The position numbers and the translations under genes are program-made. From Fibrobacter sp. (GTDB taxonomy: Bacteria; Fibrobacterota; Fibrobacteria; Fibrobacterales; Fibrobacteraceae), in assembly GCA_012841225.1 (NCBI GenBank), contig DUVD01000036.1:1-13901 (forward strand): 13,901 nt of DNA, read 5' to 3'. Each line of letters begins with the position of its first letter. Within the stretch, counting starts at the first letter, position 1. Below, in pieces: positions 7,108 through 13,901 of this stretch. The notes under the pieces are model-generated. The model had not been told where the DNA came from. It made no database searches and saw only the letters and a list, made by a program, of their open reading frames with translations.

Positions 7108-9327
7108 ATGCGTTTTTTCACTTACGGACAAGACAGGGTTAGCCCCAAAGTAATTATTATTGCCTTGTTGTCTGTTGCTGTGATGTTAATTTTTGAGTGG
7201 GGCATTTTTTATTACCTGAAGCAAGAGCATCGAGGAGAAATTACTAAAATTTTGTGTGAGGTAACAAAAAAAGATTCTCAATTACTCTTTTTTAAAATGG
7301 ATAGGCGCATTAATGCAATTGAGAACATAGTCCAATCAGATAGCTTTAGTTTAGATCATTTTTTTGATGATTTTGAAAAGTTAGACGGGGCGAGCTCTTT
7401 TTCTGCAGAGGGCTGGGTTAACTTAGACGGTTCTGTTGAATTTGCAAAGTCAGGTGTAGTGTTTAACCCTTCCTTTCCTTCACATTACATACAAAGTGTT
7501 TTAAACGATCAAAAAACAATCAGTTTTATAAAAGTGAATGATCAATCTGTTTTGAGTATTAGCAGGCTCATTTTAAATGAAGAAAAAGAAAAAATAGGTG
7601 CTCTAGTCGTTTTTGTTGAAGACACGATGTTTCTCTCTATACCATTTGACAATCAAATCGCTTCATTGCTCATTGATGGTGCTGGTAAAATCGTTAAAGA
7701 CTTAACGCTCTCAGCGGAGGGATATTTAGTTAAAGAAAATGGATTTTCTATAGACAAAGCCTTGTTTTCTGCATTAGAAAAAGATTTCTCTTCCCTTAAA
7801 AATGATGACCAAGGTGGTTTTGTTTTAAAGCCTAGAGGGACTTCAGATCATTTTTATGCTGTTTATTCTTCTTTAGGGATTAATGATTGGAGCATTGTCG
7901 CGTTGTTTCCTTCGAATGTAGTTGAAGGGCATATTGGGCACTTCAACTTTTTATTTGAAATATTACTTTTGGTTTCTTTTTTACTCTTGACCGGCTTAAT
8001 AATATATGCTTATTTATTGCGACGCTTTTATCGTTTTGATTTAGAAAAAATGGTCTCTTATGATAGGTTAACAGGGGCTCTTACCAAAAACAAGCTTTTT
8101 TGGCTTTTGAAGAATTCACATAAGCCAACACTGGGGTTAAATCAAGCTTTTATCGTATCTAATATTAAAAATTTCGGGCTTTTTAATACCATATTTGGTC
8201 GTGACGCCAGTGATTCAATACTGCAGCGAAGCAAGATTTTACTTGAGCAAAAACTACAAAAAAATGAATGGCTTGCTCGTTCTTTTGCAGATCGATTTTA
8301 TATTGTTTTATTTTATAGTAATGAAAGTGAGTTAATAAGTCGCTTAGAAGAAATGGCCAAAGACGTGGTGACTCACAATGAAGACATCATGGGCAACTAT
8401 CCTATCCATTTTTGCTTTGGCGTTTATAAAGTTCCTAAAGACAACAAAAAAGATTTTGCCGAAATGTTTGATCTCGCCGATATGGCTCTTAAACGTGGAA
8501 CAGATGCTTATTCAAAAAAAGTATCCTTTTACGACCAGCAAATTCAAAATAGCATTGAAAAAGAAATGGTAATTGAAAGTCGTATGGAAGAAGCCTTGAT
8601 GCGCAAAGAATTTTTGGTGTATTTGCAACCAAAATACGATGTCATTTCCGAACAGATCGTAGGGGCAGAGGCTTTGGCTCGCTGGCAAACCCGAGAAGAG
8701 TTACTGCTTCCCGATTCTTTTATTCCTATTTTTGAGCGAGACGGTTTTATTTCAAAACTCGATATGTATATGCTCGAAGAAGTTTGTTTAATTCAACGTC
8801 GCCGAATCAATGAAAAGAAACCCTGCATTCCTATTTCAGTAAACCAATCTAGGTTATTGTTGTATAATGCGAGCTATGTCGATGCCTTAATCGATATTGT
8901 AGATAAGTACGAAATTCCTCATCATCTCATTGAATTAGAAATTACAGAGAGCGTAGTGTTTGAAGATAAGGCTGTTGCTATTAAAATATTTCATCAATTA
9001 TTAAAGCTCGGTTTTAAAATATCGATGGACGATTTTGGTTCGGGCTACTCTTCTCTGAGTATGCTAAGAGAAATTGAAGTCAGTGTAATTAAAATAGATC
9101 GACATTTTCTTGAGGATTTTATTAATAGTGACAAGGGTAAGAAAATTATTGTTTCGATACTTGGTTTGATTCGAAGTTTGGGTTTATCCTCAGTAGCAGA
9201 AGGGGTGGAAACCAAAGAACAACTTGATTTTTTAAGAGAAGCCGGTTGTCATTGGGTGCAAGGTTTTTATTTTTCTAAACCCATTCCAGCAGAAGATTTT
9301 ATTAAAAAATTAGACGGTGAAAGCTAG
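7108..9327 (+). CDS. Membrane c-di-GMP phosphodiesterase: periplasmic sensor, degenerate GGDEF, intact EAL
   Basis: Predicted inner-membrane signalling protein (739 aa) that hydrolyses cyclic di-GMP. A transmembrane helix at about 14-36 and a second at about 278-303 enclose a ~240-residue periplasmic region, probably a Cache-like sensor. The GGDEF domain follows at about 319-480, but its signature reads F393-A-D-R-F397, so diguanylate cyclase activity is probably lost. The EAL domain (about 490-735) keeps all the residues expected for activity: E521-A-L, N579, E611, D641-D642 in DDFGSGYSS, K662 in IKID, E698 and E701 in AEGVE, and Q718. AAAAGG at 7096-7101, 6 nt before the ATG, supports the start. 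It is 78 bp downstream of thiC with no obvious terminator between, so some read-through is possible. Ligand and output are unknown; control of motility, adhesion or secretion is typical of the family. Confidence 0.92.
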   Translation: MRFFTYGQDRVSPKVIIIALLSVAVMLIFEWGIFYYLKQEHRGEITKILCEVTKKDSQLLFFKMDRRINAIENIVQSDSFSLDHFFDDFEKLDGASSFSAEGWVNLDGSVEFAKSGVVFNPSFPSHYIQSVLNDQKTISFIKVNDQSVLSISRLILNEEKEKIGALVVFVEDTMFLSIPFDNQIASLLIDGAGKIVKDLTLSAEGYLVKENGFSIDKALFSALEKDFSSLKNDDQGGFVLKPRGTSDHFYAVYSSLGINDWSIVALFPSNVVEGHIGHFNFLFEILLLVSFLLLTGLIIYAYLLRRFYRFDLEKMVSYDRLTGALTKNKLFWLLKNSHKPTLGLNQAFIVSNIKNFGLFNTIFGRDASDSILQRSKILLEQKLQKNEWLARSFADRFYIVLFYSNESELISRLEEMAKDVVTHNEDIMGNYPIHFCFGVYKVPKDNKKDFAEMFDLADMALKRGTDAYSKKVSFYDQQIQNSIEKEMVIESRMEEALMRKEFLVYLQPKYDVISEQIVGAEALARWQTREELLLPDSFIPIFERDGFISKLDMYMLEEVCLIQRRRINEKKPCIPISVNQSRLLLYNASYVDALIDIVDKYEIPHHLIELEITESVVFEDKAVAIKIFHQLLKLGFKISMDDFGSGYSSLSMLREIEVSVIKIDRHFLEDFINSDKGKKIIVSILGLIRSLGLSSVAEGVETKEQLDFLREAGCHWVQGFYFSKPIPAEDFIKKLDGES

Positions 9328-9330
9328 TTT

Positions 9331-9350
9331 GCAAAACGTTAGTTTTTTTT
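9331..9350. terminator. Weak possible terminator between convergent genes
   Basis: AAAAC (9333-9337) can pair with GTTTT (9342-9346), followed by a run of T. It overlaps the stop of the minus-strand UvrA-like gene. The stem is short and AT-rich, so this is a tentative call based mainly on its place between two genes that meet tail to tail. Confidence 0.25.
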
Positions 9351-11591
9351 TGTAACTCTAGATAATTCGAGAATATGGTCTGCATTAATTAAAAAATCTC
9401 GAGCTTGCTCAATGGCTATAATAGTATGACCGGCTTTTTTTAAATCATTTATTAAGCTAAGCATTAAGTGGATATCACCTTCATGTAAGCCACGGGCTGG
9501 CTCATCAAAAATATATAGCGTTTTGGGTGCTTTTGCTTTTGAGAGGTTAATCGATAAGCGGAGTCGTGCGCGCTCGCCGCTCGAAAGGTGAGTGGTTGGT
9601 TGTCCAAGCGTTAAATAGCCAAGCCCTGTTCTTGAAAGGGGTTTTAGTCTGGAGGTGATTTGCTCGAATGCCTCAAAAATGGAAAGGGCTTGTTCAACAG
9701 AAAGTGAAAGAATCTCGGCAAAGGACAACGATTTAAATCGTACTTCTAAAATGTCATCGCGAAAGCGTTTGCCCAAACAAACAGGACATTCATCTTCTTG
9801 GTAACCAAAGGGGTCTTGGATAACGCCCTCGCCTTTACAGGTCTCACAGCGTCCACCTGGAAGATGAAACCCAAATCGAGAGGGGCTGTAACCGCGGATT
9901 TTGCTTTCTGGTAGTTTGGCAAAAAATTCTCTAAGAGGCGTAAATATTTGAATGGCACTCGCAACAGAGCTCCTTCGACTTCCTTGAAAATTTCCAGTAG
10001 AAAGAAAAGAAATCGCCTCAATGCCAACCGCTTTAAATTCACCTTTTTCAAATCGCGGAATAATGTGCTTAAAAAGTAACGAGGACTTGCCGCTGCCCGA
10101 TTCCCCTGTAATGACGCTAAATCCGTTAACAGGAAAAGAATCGACAATGGGTTCAATGTCATACACCGAGAAATGGTCGACATCGATGGTGTTTTTATTT
10201 ACAATTATTTTTTTCGATAAGGGAGCGCTTTGGAGCTTCTTTAACCAAAGGCCCGTTGGCGAGTTTGGGTTTGATAAAACGGAGTCTCTAGGGCCTTGAA
10301 ATAAGATGTTTCCACCAAGAGAACCGGCCTCGGGCCCCATTTCAATAATCCAATCCGCTTTAGAAATAATGTCGGGATTATGCTCTATTAAAACTAAGGT
10401 GTTGCCTTGATTTTTAATTTCGAGTAAAATAGGCCATAGTTTTTGTATGTCTTTAGAGTGTAAGCCACTCGCCGGTTCATCGAGGCAAATCAGCATGCCA
10501 TTTAGGTAGCCGGTGGCTATAGAAGAAAGCCTTAAGCGTTGTAGCTCACCACTCGAAAGAGTAGAGCCTTCTCTTCCACAGGACAAATAGCCAAGCCCTA
10601 ACCTTACGATGGCATGAATTCTCTGGTATAAGTTTTCGGCTGTGCTATTTAAAAATTCTGGAAGGACCCCCTCAAATAAAGTGGGGAGGATAGCCTCTAG
10701 TTTTTCGAAGGGGGTATTTAAAATGGCCTTCCAGGAGTATCCTTGAAGAGTCGAGTTTAAAACAATGTTTTGCTTGCTTTCTTCTTTGTAGGGTGAAAAA
10801 GAAGATGATTCTAAGGGTGGACTAGTTTTTTTATGTTCTGCGCAACGGGGTATGGTGCTATAGAAAACGCTTTTCCCTTCGATGTCTAATTCTAAAAGTG
10901 AATGGGTAAAACGAAAGCAGGCGTCTACGGCCTCAGCAATTCGAGTACGCGTGTTTTCTCGTATAATGACTCGGTCGATAATGAGGCTAAATCTTTTAGG
11001 AATTGTATTTTTTTCTGTAGTGGATAAATCGCTTAAAGAAACGATTATGCCATCTGCAAGGGCTTTAGGATAGCCCTGCGAAAGGAATACGGCTGCTAGT
11101 GAGTCTAAAGACTTGTCTTGGGTTTCTATAGGGGCTAAAAACTGCAGCCTTGTAGAGAGGGGTAGCGCTGCTATTTGAGATACGATTTCTTCGCGGGTAA
11201 ACGAGGTCATTGGCTTTAGGCAAGTAGGGCATGTCGGTTTTGCGGCATACGCCCAAAGGCGATGAAAGGCGTCGTCACTGTTCGCTATGGTGTAAGCATA
11301 AGATTTAGGAGGAGCGTCCCCCCGCGAGGCTCCAATGGCAATGCTTGGAGAAAGTCCTGAAGCGCTATCTATGGGAATAAAAGGCTTGCCACCTAAAACT
11401 CGTAGGGCAAATGGACTTAAGGTTTCTAGGTAACGTTTTCGACTTTCACCGTGTAAGGTGTCTAAAACCAATGTTGATTTGCCGCAACCAGAAGGACCGC
11501 AAACGACGTTGATTGCATTTGCTAAAAAATCAGCATTAATTGATTTTAAATTATGTAACCTCGCCCCACGAACCGAAATCATTCTGTCCAT
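9339..11591 (-). CDS. Shortened UvrA-like ABC ATPase
   Basis: Double-ATPase of the UvrA family (DNA damage recognition; paralogs also linked to resistance to DNA-binding drugs). At 750 aa it is well below the ~940 aa of canonical UvrA. Visible parts: Walker A GPSGCGKST (32-40); a region from C121-x2-C124 to about 245 resembling the UvrB-binding insertion; signature LSSGELQRLRL (345-355); Walker B ICLDEPASGLH (368-378); second Walker A GESGSGKSS (496-504); zinc module C582-x2-C585-x16-C602-x2-C605, three residues shorter than usual; a second LSSGERARLRL; and a final Walker B IFDEPARGLH. The first zinc module is missing: only C250 and H253 remain and there is no distal CxxC. About 100 residues of that insertion are lost. 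It is the last gene of a minus-strand operon. The start may be 11591 or M4 at 11582, which would give an ATGA overlap with the previous stop. Probably a paralog rather than the main repair UvrA. Confidence 0.85.
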   Translation of the reverse strand: MDRMISVRGARLHNLKSINADFLANAINVVCGPSGCGKSTLVLDTLHGESRKRYLETLSPFALRVLGGKPFIPIDSASGLSPSIAIGASRGDAPPKSYAYTIANSDDAFHRLWAYAAKPTCPTCLKPMTSFTREEIVSQIAALPLSTRLQFLAPIETQDKSLDSLAAVFLSQGYPKALADGIIVSLSDLSTTEKNTIPKRFSLIIDRVIIRENTRTRIAEAVDACFRFTHSLLELDIEGKSVFYSTIPRCAEHKKTSPPLESSSFSPYKEESKQNIVLNSTLQGYSWKAILNTPFEKLEAILPTLFEGVLPEFLNSTAENLYQRIHAIVRLGLGYLSCGREGSTLSSGELQRLRLSSIATGYLNGMLICLDEPASGLHSKDIQKLWPILLEIKNQGNTLVLIEHNPDIISKADWIIEMGPEAGSLGGNILFQGPRDSVLSNPNSPTGLWLKKLQSAPLSKKIIVNKNTIDVDHFSVYDIEPIVDSFPVNGFSVITGESGSGKSSLLFKHIIPRFEKGEFKAVGIEAISFLSTGNFQGSRRSSVASAIQIFTPLREFFAKLPESKIRGYSPSRFGFHLPGGRCETCKGEGVIQDPFGYQEDECPVCLGKRFRDDILEVRFKSLSFAEILSLSVEQALSIFEAFEQITSRLKPLSRTGLGYLTLGQPTTHLSSGERARLRLSINLSKAKAPKTLYIFDEPARGLHEGDIHLMLSLINDLKKAGHTIIAIEQARDFLINADHILELSRVTKKN

Positions 11592-12157
11592 CTGAATGAG
11601 ATCTCTCCAAATAAAGTGTTAAAATCTTTATTGTTTAATTTATTGTTATCGATGTCCAAAAACTGGCGCCAGCCACCTGCAAGTGAAATTCTAAGGACCT
11701 GCGTTAATTGGCAGTTGAATGAAAGCCCAGCTTCGGCAACAAAAAAACCATCTTCCGCTTTGGAGTGCTCTACATTTTGCTTCATGATGTTAATTACACC
11801 CGCTCCTGCAGATACGGGGATCGATAGAGAAAACACCTCTTTTTTTAAAATAGTGAATTCTCCAAAAAGGCCTAAGGCATTATAGTCGATATATTGAGGT
11901 AAATCTTTTTTATAAGGGTTTTTAATGTCGCTTACTATAGTCGAAGCGTATAGTCCTATTTGTGTGTGCGAGTTAACTTGGAGGCCACTTTCAATTTTTA
12001 TCCACACAGTGCCATCGCGAGCGATTAACGAGTTACCCCCTCCAAAACCTACGAAAGCTTTTAGTTTTTGAGCAGACTCTTGTTTCTGGACTTGTTCTTC
12101 TGCATGTGCATGAAGGGCTAATCCGAATGCGATTAAAAAGAATATAATTTGTTTCAT
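11579..12157 (-). CDS. Small exported protein, probable outer-membrane beta-barrel
   Basis: I do not recognise a named family. The 192-aa product starts with a signal peptide (MKQIIFFLIAFGLALHAHA, cleavage near residue 19) followed by alternating beta-strand patterns such as KAFVGFGGGNSLIA, WIKIESGLQV, IGLYASTI, SIPVSAGAGV, LRISLAGGWRQF and FGEISFRW. These fit a small outer-membrane barrel. I chose the ATG at 12157, not one 24 bp upstream, because AAAGGAG lies just before it, the signal peptide begins there, and its ATGA overlaps the stop of the YihY gene by 4 bp, the usual sign of translational coupling. Its 3' end overlaps the start of the UvrA-like gene. Role unknown; the coupling suggests co-expression with both neighbours. 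Confidence 0.75.
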   Translation of the reverse strand: MKQIIFFLIAFGLALHAHAEEQVQKQESAQKLKAFVGFGGGNSLIARDGTVWIKIESGLQVNSHTQIGLYASTIVSDIKNPYKKDLPQYIDYNALGLFGEFTILKKEVFSLSIPVSAGAGVINIMKQNVEHSKAEDGFFVAEAGLSFNCQLTQVLRISLAGGWRQFLDIDNNKLNNKDFNTLFGEISFRWTE

Positions 12158-13104
12158 ACCGACACTCCTTTCCAGTTCCACGTTTTATTACTCGAATCGG
12201 GCCAAGTGCAGATAGTCCAAACCAAGCTATTAGCATATAATATAATTGACCACACTCCAAAAACAAACAATAACATTAAGGGAATAAATGCCAATGAACC
12301 ATAAAAGAGAGACATTCTAATAATAAGTGTTGATTGGACGAGCAATAGAATTAAACTATAGATGTAAATGGCGATCCAAGACAAAATGGAGGTGAATATG
12401 GAAGTAATTAGCAATTTCTTTTTGGGTATTTTAATGGGTCGAGAGGGCAAGGCGAATAGCATTAAGAAAACAATTAAGATGATGCCAAAGTTTAATGCGC
12501 CCCACCAAAAAGCGTTGATTAAAATGCCTAGGTCTTTTTCACTAAAGTGAAGTCCTTCTATAACGATGAGCGACATTGTGTTTTGTACGTGACTAACAAC
12601 GCCAGCAAAAATGCCGATAAAACCACCAAAAACAATTAAAATAGGAGTATAGACTAAAATCTGATGAAATATCTTTCTGGACGTTTTGTTTTCCCATACC
12701 ACGTTGAAGTTGGTTTCTAAGCTGCCGATGGCGAGTAAAAAGGTCACAAAGAGTGTAGCGGAACCCACTATGCCGAGCTTTCCTAAGGGAATGTGTTCTG
12801 CATTCGCTAGTATGGGCATTAGCTCTTCCATTGGAAAATCCCAAGAAAACACTTGGTTAAAATAGGGGAGGTAATCCGTGAAAAAATTACCAAGGCCAAT
12901 CGCGAGGGCTATGGCTGTGAGTAATATGATAAGGGGTATTGCGGCTAAAAAAGTGGTGTATGTTAAGGCGGCAGCTCGCATCATACCATGGTAATAAAGA
13001 AACGATTTAGTGGAGATAACTCCGATTCTTACAAAAATAGGACTTTTTGCAGCATAAGAATCAATTATTTCTTCTAGGCTTTTTTGTGGTAAAAATGATT
13101 TCAT
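12154..13104 (-). CDS. YihY/BrkB family inner-membrane protein
   Basis: Integral membrane protein of 316 aa with about six transmembrane helices (roughly 44-73, 109-132, 146-171, 192-219, 231-257 and 266-298). Family hallmarks are the RAAALTYTTFLAAIPL stretch near 43-58 and FYGSLAFIPLMLLFVFGVW at 267-285. The family was once called ribonuclease BN by mistake; its real function is still unsettled, with transport or envelope roles proposed. First gene of the minus-strand operon; its TGA stop overlaps the ATG of the exported protein gene (ATGA, 12157-12154). No clear Shine-Dalgarno precedes the ATG at 13104, but no better start is visible and the family N-terminus fits. Confidence 0.9.
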   Translation of the reverse strand: MKSFLPQKSLEEIIDSYAAKSPIFVRIGVISTKSFLYYHGMMRAAALTYTTFLAAIPLIILLTAIALAIGLGNFFTDYLPYFNQVFSWDFPMEELMPILANAEHIPLGKLGIVGSATLFVTFLLAIGSLETNFNVVWENKTSRKIFHQILVYTPILIVFGGFIGIFAGVVSHVQNTMSLIVIEGLHFSEKDLGILINAFWWGALNFGIILIVFLMLFALPSRPIKIPKKKLLITSIFTSILSWIAIYIYSLILLLVQSTLIIRMSLFYGSLAFIPLMLLFVFGVWSIILYANSLVWTICTWPDSSNKTWNWKGVSV

Positions 13105-13134
13105 CTGTTAAAAATAGTTTTTTTCTACTAATTA

Positions 13135-13162
13135 ATCATAAAGAGGATGACTAGCAGGCAAA
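13135..13162 (-). promoter_or_regulatory. Tentative promoter of the minus-strand operon
   Basis: On the minus strand TATGAT (plus 13135-13140) matches the -10 consensus at five of six positions. After a 16-bp spacer, TTTGCC (plus 13157-13162) would be a poor -35. Transcription would start near 13128, leaving a leader of about 25 nt before the ATG at 13104. Placement is right, but the -35 is weak. Confidence 0.25.
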
Positions 13163-13166
13163 AGAG

Positions 13167-13189
13167 CGTTGTTTTCTTTAAAAACAATG
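13167..13189. other. Stem-loop in the divergent intergenic region
   Basis: CGTTGTTTT (13167-13175) pairs with AAAACAATG (13181-13189), nine pairs including one G-T wobble, around a 5-nt loop. A T run follows on the plus strand at about 13196-13202. It resembles an intrinsic terminator, but no plus-strand gene lies upstream to be terminated. It could belong to an unannotated small RNA or be chance in AT-rich DNA. Confidence 0.35.
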
Positions 13190-13220
13190 TAAATCTTTTT
13201 TTACAATAAGGGACTGACTA

Positions 13221-13259
13221 AAAAAACAGCTGTTGAAGAAAGTCAAACTGTTGTTTTTT
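13221..13259. terminator. Terminator-like or attenuator-like stem-loop between divergent genes
   Basis: AAAAAACAGCTGTT (13221-13234) pairs with AACTGTTGTTTTTT (13246-13259), 13 of 14 positions counting a G-T wobble, with an 11-nt loop. The A run on one side and T run on the other would let it act on either strand. It lies between the YihY operon (leftward) and PL11 (rightward), where no transcript end is expected. It may end a small RNA or attenuate one of the leaders. Confidence 0.4.
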
Positions 13260-13273
13260 CACAAAAATCAAGT

Positions 13274-13289
13274 AAAAGTGTAGACTTTT
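13274..13289. promoter_or_regulatory. Dyad AAAAGT-GTAG-ACTTTT, candidate operator
   Basis: Perfect 6-bp inverted arms flank GTAG, centred about 130 bp before the PL11 ATG. It is the counterpart of the dyad at 2556-2569. The forward half-site AGTAAAAGT (13271-13279) also recurs inverted at 13348-13356. A regulator binding site is inferred. Confidence 0.45.
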
Positions 13290-13341
13290 TTATCTTTATT
13301 AAAGAGCTTAATCAATTTTCTTCTCTTATAAATGTGTTAAT

Positions 13342-13353
13342 GTGTAGACTTTT
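13342..13353 (+). repeat. Second copy of GTGTAGACTTTT before the PL11 gene
   Basis: The 12-mer GTGTAGACTTTT occurs at 13278-13289 and again exactly at 13342-13353, 64 bp apart. In this copy the left arm of the dyad is broken (AATGT instead of AAAGT). It sits about 57 bp before the ATG at 13411 and just after a TATAAA (13327-13332) that could be a -10 box, so it may overlap the transcript start. Confidence 0.5.
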
Positions 13354-13410
13354 ACTCTTATTTTTATTTAGATTTCTCTATAGGATTGTTTTATTTAAAG
13401 GGATGTTATT

Positions 13411-13901
13411 ATGGGATTGAAAATACTCAACACTTACCTTCTTATAGCCATCATGGCTTTAGGATTTAGTTTTTCTCAAGCGGCCACTCGCCAAATGGAA
13501 TATTTGGAACGTGGTGTGGTGGCAGTGAAGGTTTCTAATGGTGTTTTTTTAAGCTGGCGCCTTTTAGCCACCGATGCGCCAAACACACAGTTTAAATTGT
13601 ATCGCGGCACTACGCTTGTCACGACCACTTCTGGAACGAGTGGAACTAACTACATCGATGCGGCTGGCACTACCTCTTCTAAGTATTCGGTGAGCGCCGT
13701 AGTAAATGGCACTGAATCTGCTAAATCTAAAGAAGTTGATGTTTGGGCTGATCAGTATAAGACTTTAACATTAGATCGTCCTAAGCAGTTGACCATGCCA
13801 GATGGCAGCACCTGTACTTATGCCCCAGGAGACATGAGTGTGGGGGATTTAGATGGTGATGGGCAGTATGAATTGATTGTCAAGTGGGATCCTAGCAACG
13901 C
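13411..13901 (+). CDS. Secreted rhamnogalacturonan lyase, family PL11 (partial, cut by window end)
   Basis: Only the first 163 codons are present; the gene runs off the right edge. PL11 enzymes cleave the rhamnose-galacturonate backbone of pectic rhamnogalacturonan I by beta-elimination, outside the cell. A signal peptide covers about 1-24 (cleavage near SFSQA). The mature start RQMEYLERGVVAVKV and the following fibronectin-like strand segment (VFLSWRLLATD, FKLYRGTTLV) are typical of PL11. DMSVGDLDGDGQYELIVKWDPSN opens the calcium-binding eight-bladed propeller, with the D-L-D-G-D-G loop visible. AAAGGGA at 13397-13403 supports the ATG. The upstream region holds repeated candidate operators shared with the HExxH protein gene. 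The rest of the catalytic domain and any binding modules cannot be seen. Confidence 0.92.
   Translation, partial: MGLKILNTYLLIAIMALGFSFSQAATRQMEYLERGVVAVKVSNGVFLSWRLLATDAPNTQFKLYRGTTLVTTTSGTSGTNYIDAAGTTSSKYSVSAVVNGTESAKSKEVDVWADQYKTLTLDRPKQLTMPDGSTCTYAPGDMSVGDLDGDGQYELIVKWDPSN

Noticed and set aside
9746..10183. 145-codon minus-strand ORF within the UvrA-like gene
   Set aside because: Out of frame with conserved UvrA motifs that cover the same bases.
12157..12181. Start of the exported protein at 12181
   Set aside because: The Shine-Dalgarno AAAGGAG and the signal peptide both point to the ATG at 12157, which also gives the 4-bp ATGA overlap.

Overview
The window looks like a piece of a Fibrobacter-type chromosome (Fibrobacterota). 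Large secreted plant-cell-wall proteins carry signal peptides, one has a serine-rich linker, and both complete ones end in a beta-rich C-terminal tail reminiscent of type IX secretion sorting modules. Base composition is AT-rich throughout. The taxonomic call is inferred from protein style; there is no rRNA or marker gene here that would prove it.

Layout, left to right. (1) Plus strand, 152-2425: a secreted GH43 glycosidase with a GH43 C-terminal beta-sandwich, a CBM6-like module and a C-terminal tail. (2) Plus strand, 2661-5000: a secreted HExxH metallopeptidase-like protein with a Ser-rich linker and a DUF4859-like module. It is preceded by a plausible promoter and an unusual repeat/dyad cluster and is closed by a clear intrinsic terminator. 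(3) Plus strand, 5238-7029: a TPP riboswitch directly in front of thiC, the thiamin pyrimidine synthase. (4) Plus strand, 7108-9327: a membrane-anchored c-di-GMP protein with a degenerate GGDEF domain and an intact EAL domain. (5) Minus strand, 13104-9339: a tightly overlapped three-gene operon with a YihY/BrkB inner-membrane protein, a small exported probable outer-membrane protein and a shortened UvrA-like ABC ATPase. It converges on the EAL gene with 11 bp between the stop codons. (6) Plus strand, 13411 to the window end: the first 163 residues of a secreted PL11 rhamnogalacturonan lyase, divergent from the operon across a roughly 300-bp region rich in stem-loops and repeats.

How the genes may work together. 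GH43 and PL11 would attack arabinan/xylan side chains and the rhamnogalacturonan backbone of plant cell walls outside the cell. The HExxH protein lies between these polysaccharidase genes in context but its substrate is unknown. The most interesting non-coding signal is a dyad of the form AAAGT-RTAG-ACTTT found in the upstream regions of both the HExxH gene (2556-2569) and the PL11 gene (core 13275-13288), about 10.7 kb apart. This suggests a shared regulator of the secreted enzymes. thiC, the EAL protein and the minus-strand operon look like housekeeping or regulatory genes lying between carbohydrate genes rather than parts of one pathway.

I found no tRNA, rRNA, CRISPR array, complete insertion sequence or prophage. 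I see no single cassette that is clearly a new system. The best leads are the putative operators, the UvrA-like operon and the uncharacterised HExxH/DUF4859 protein.
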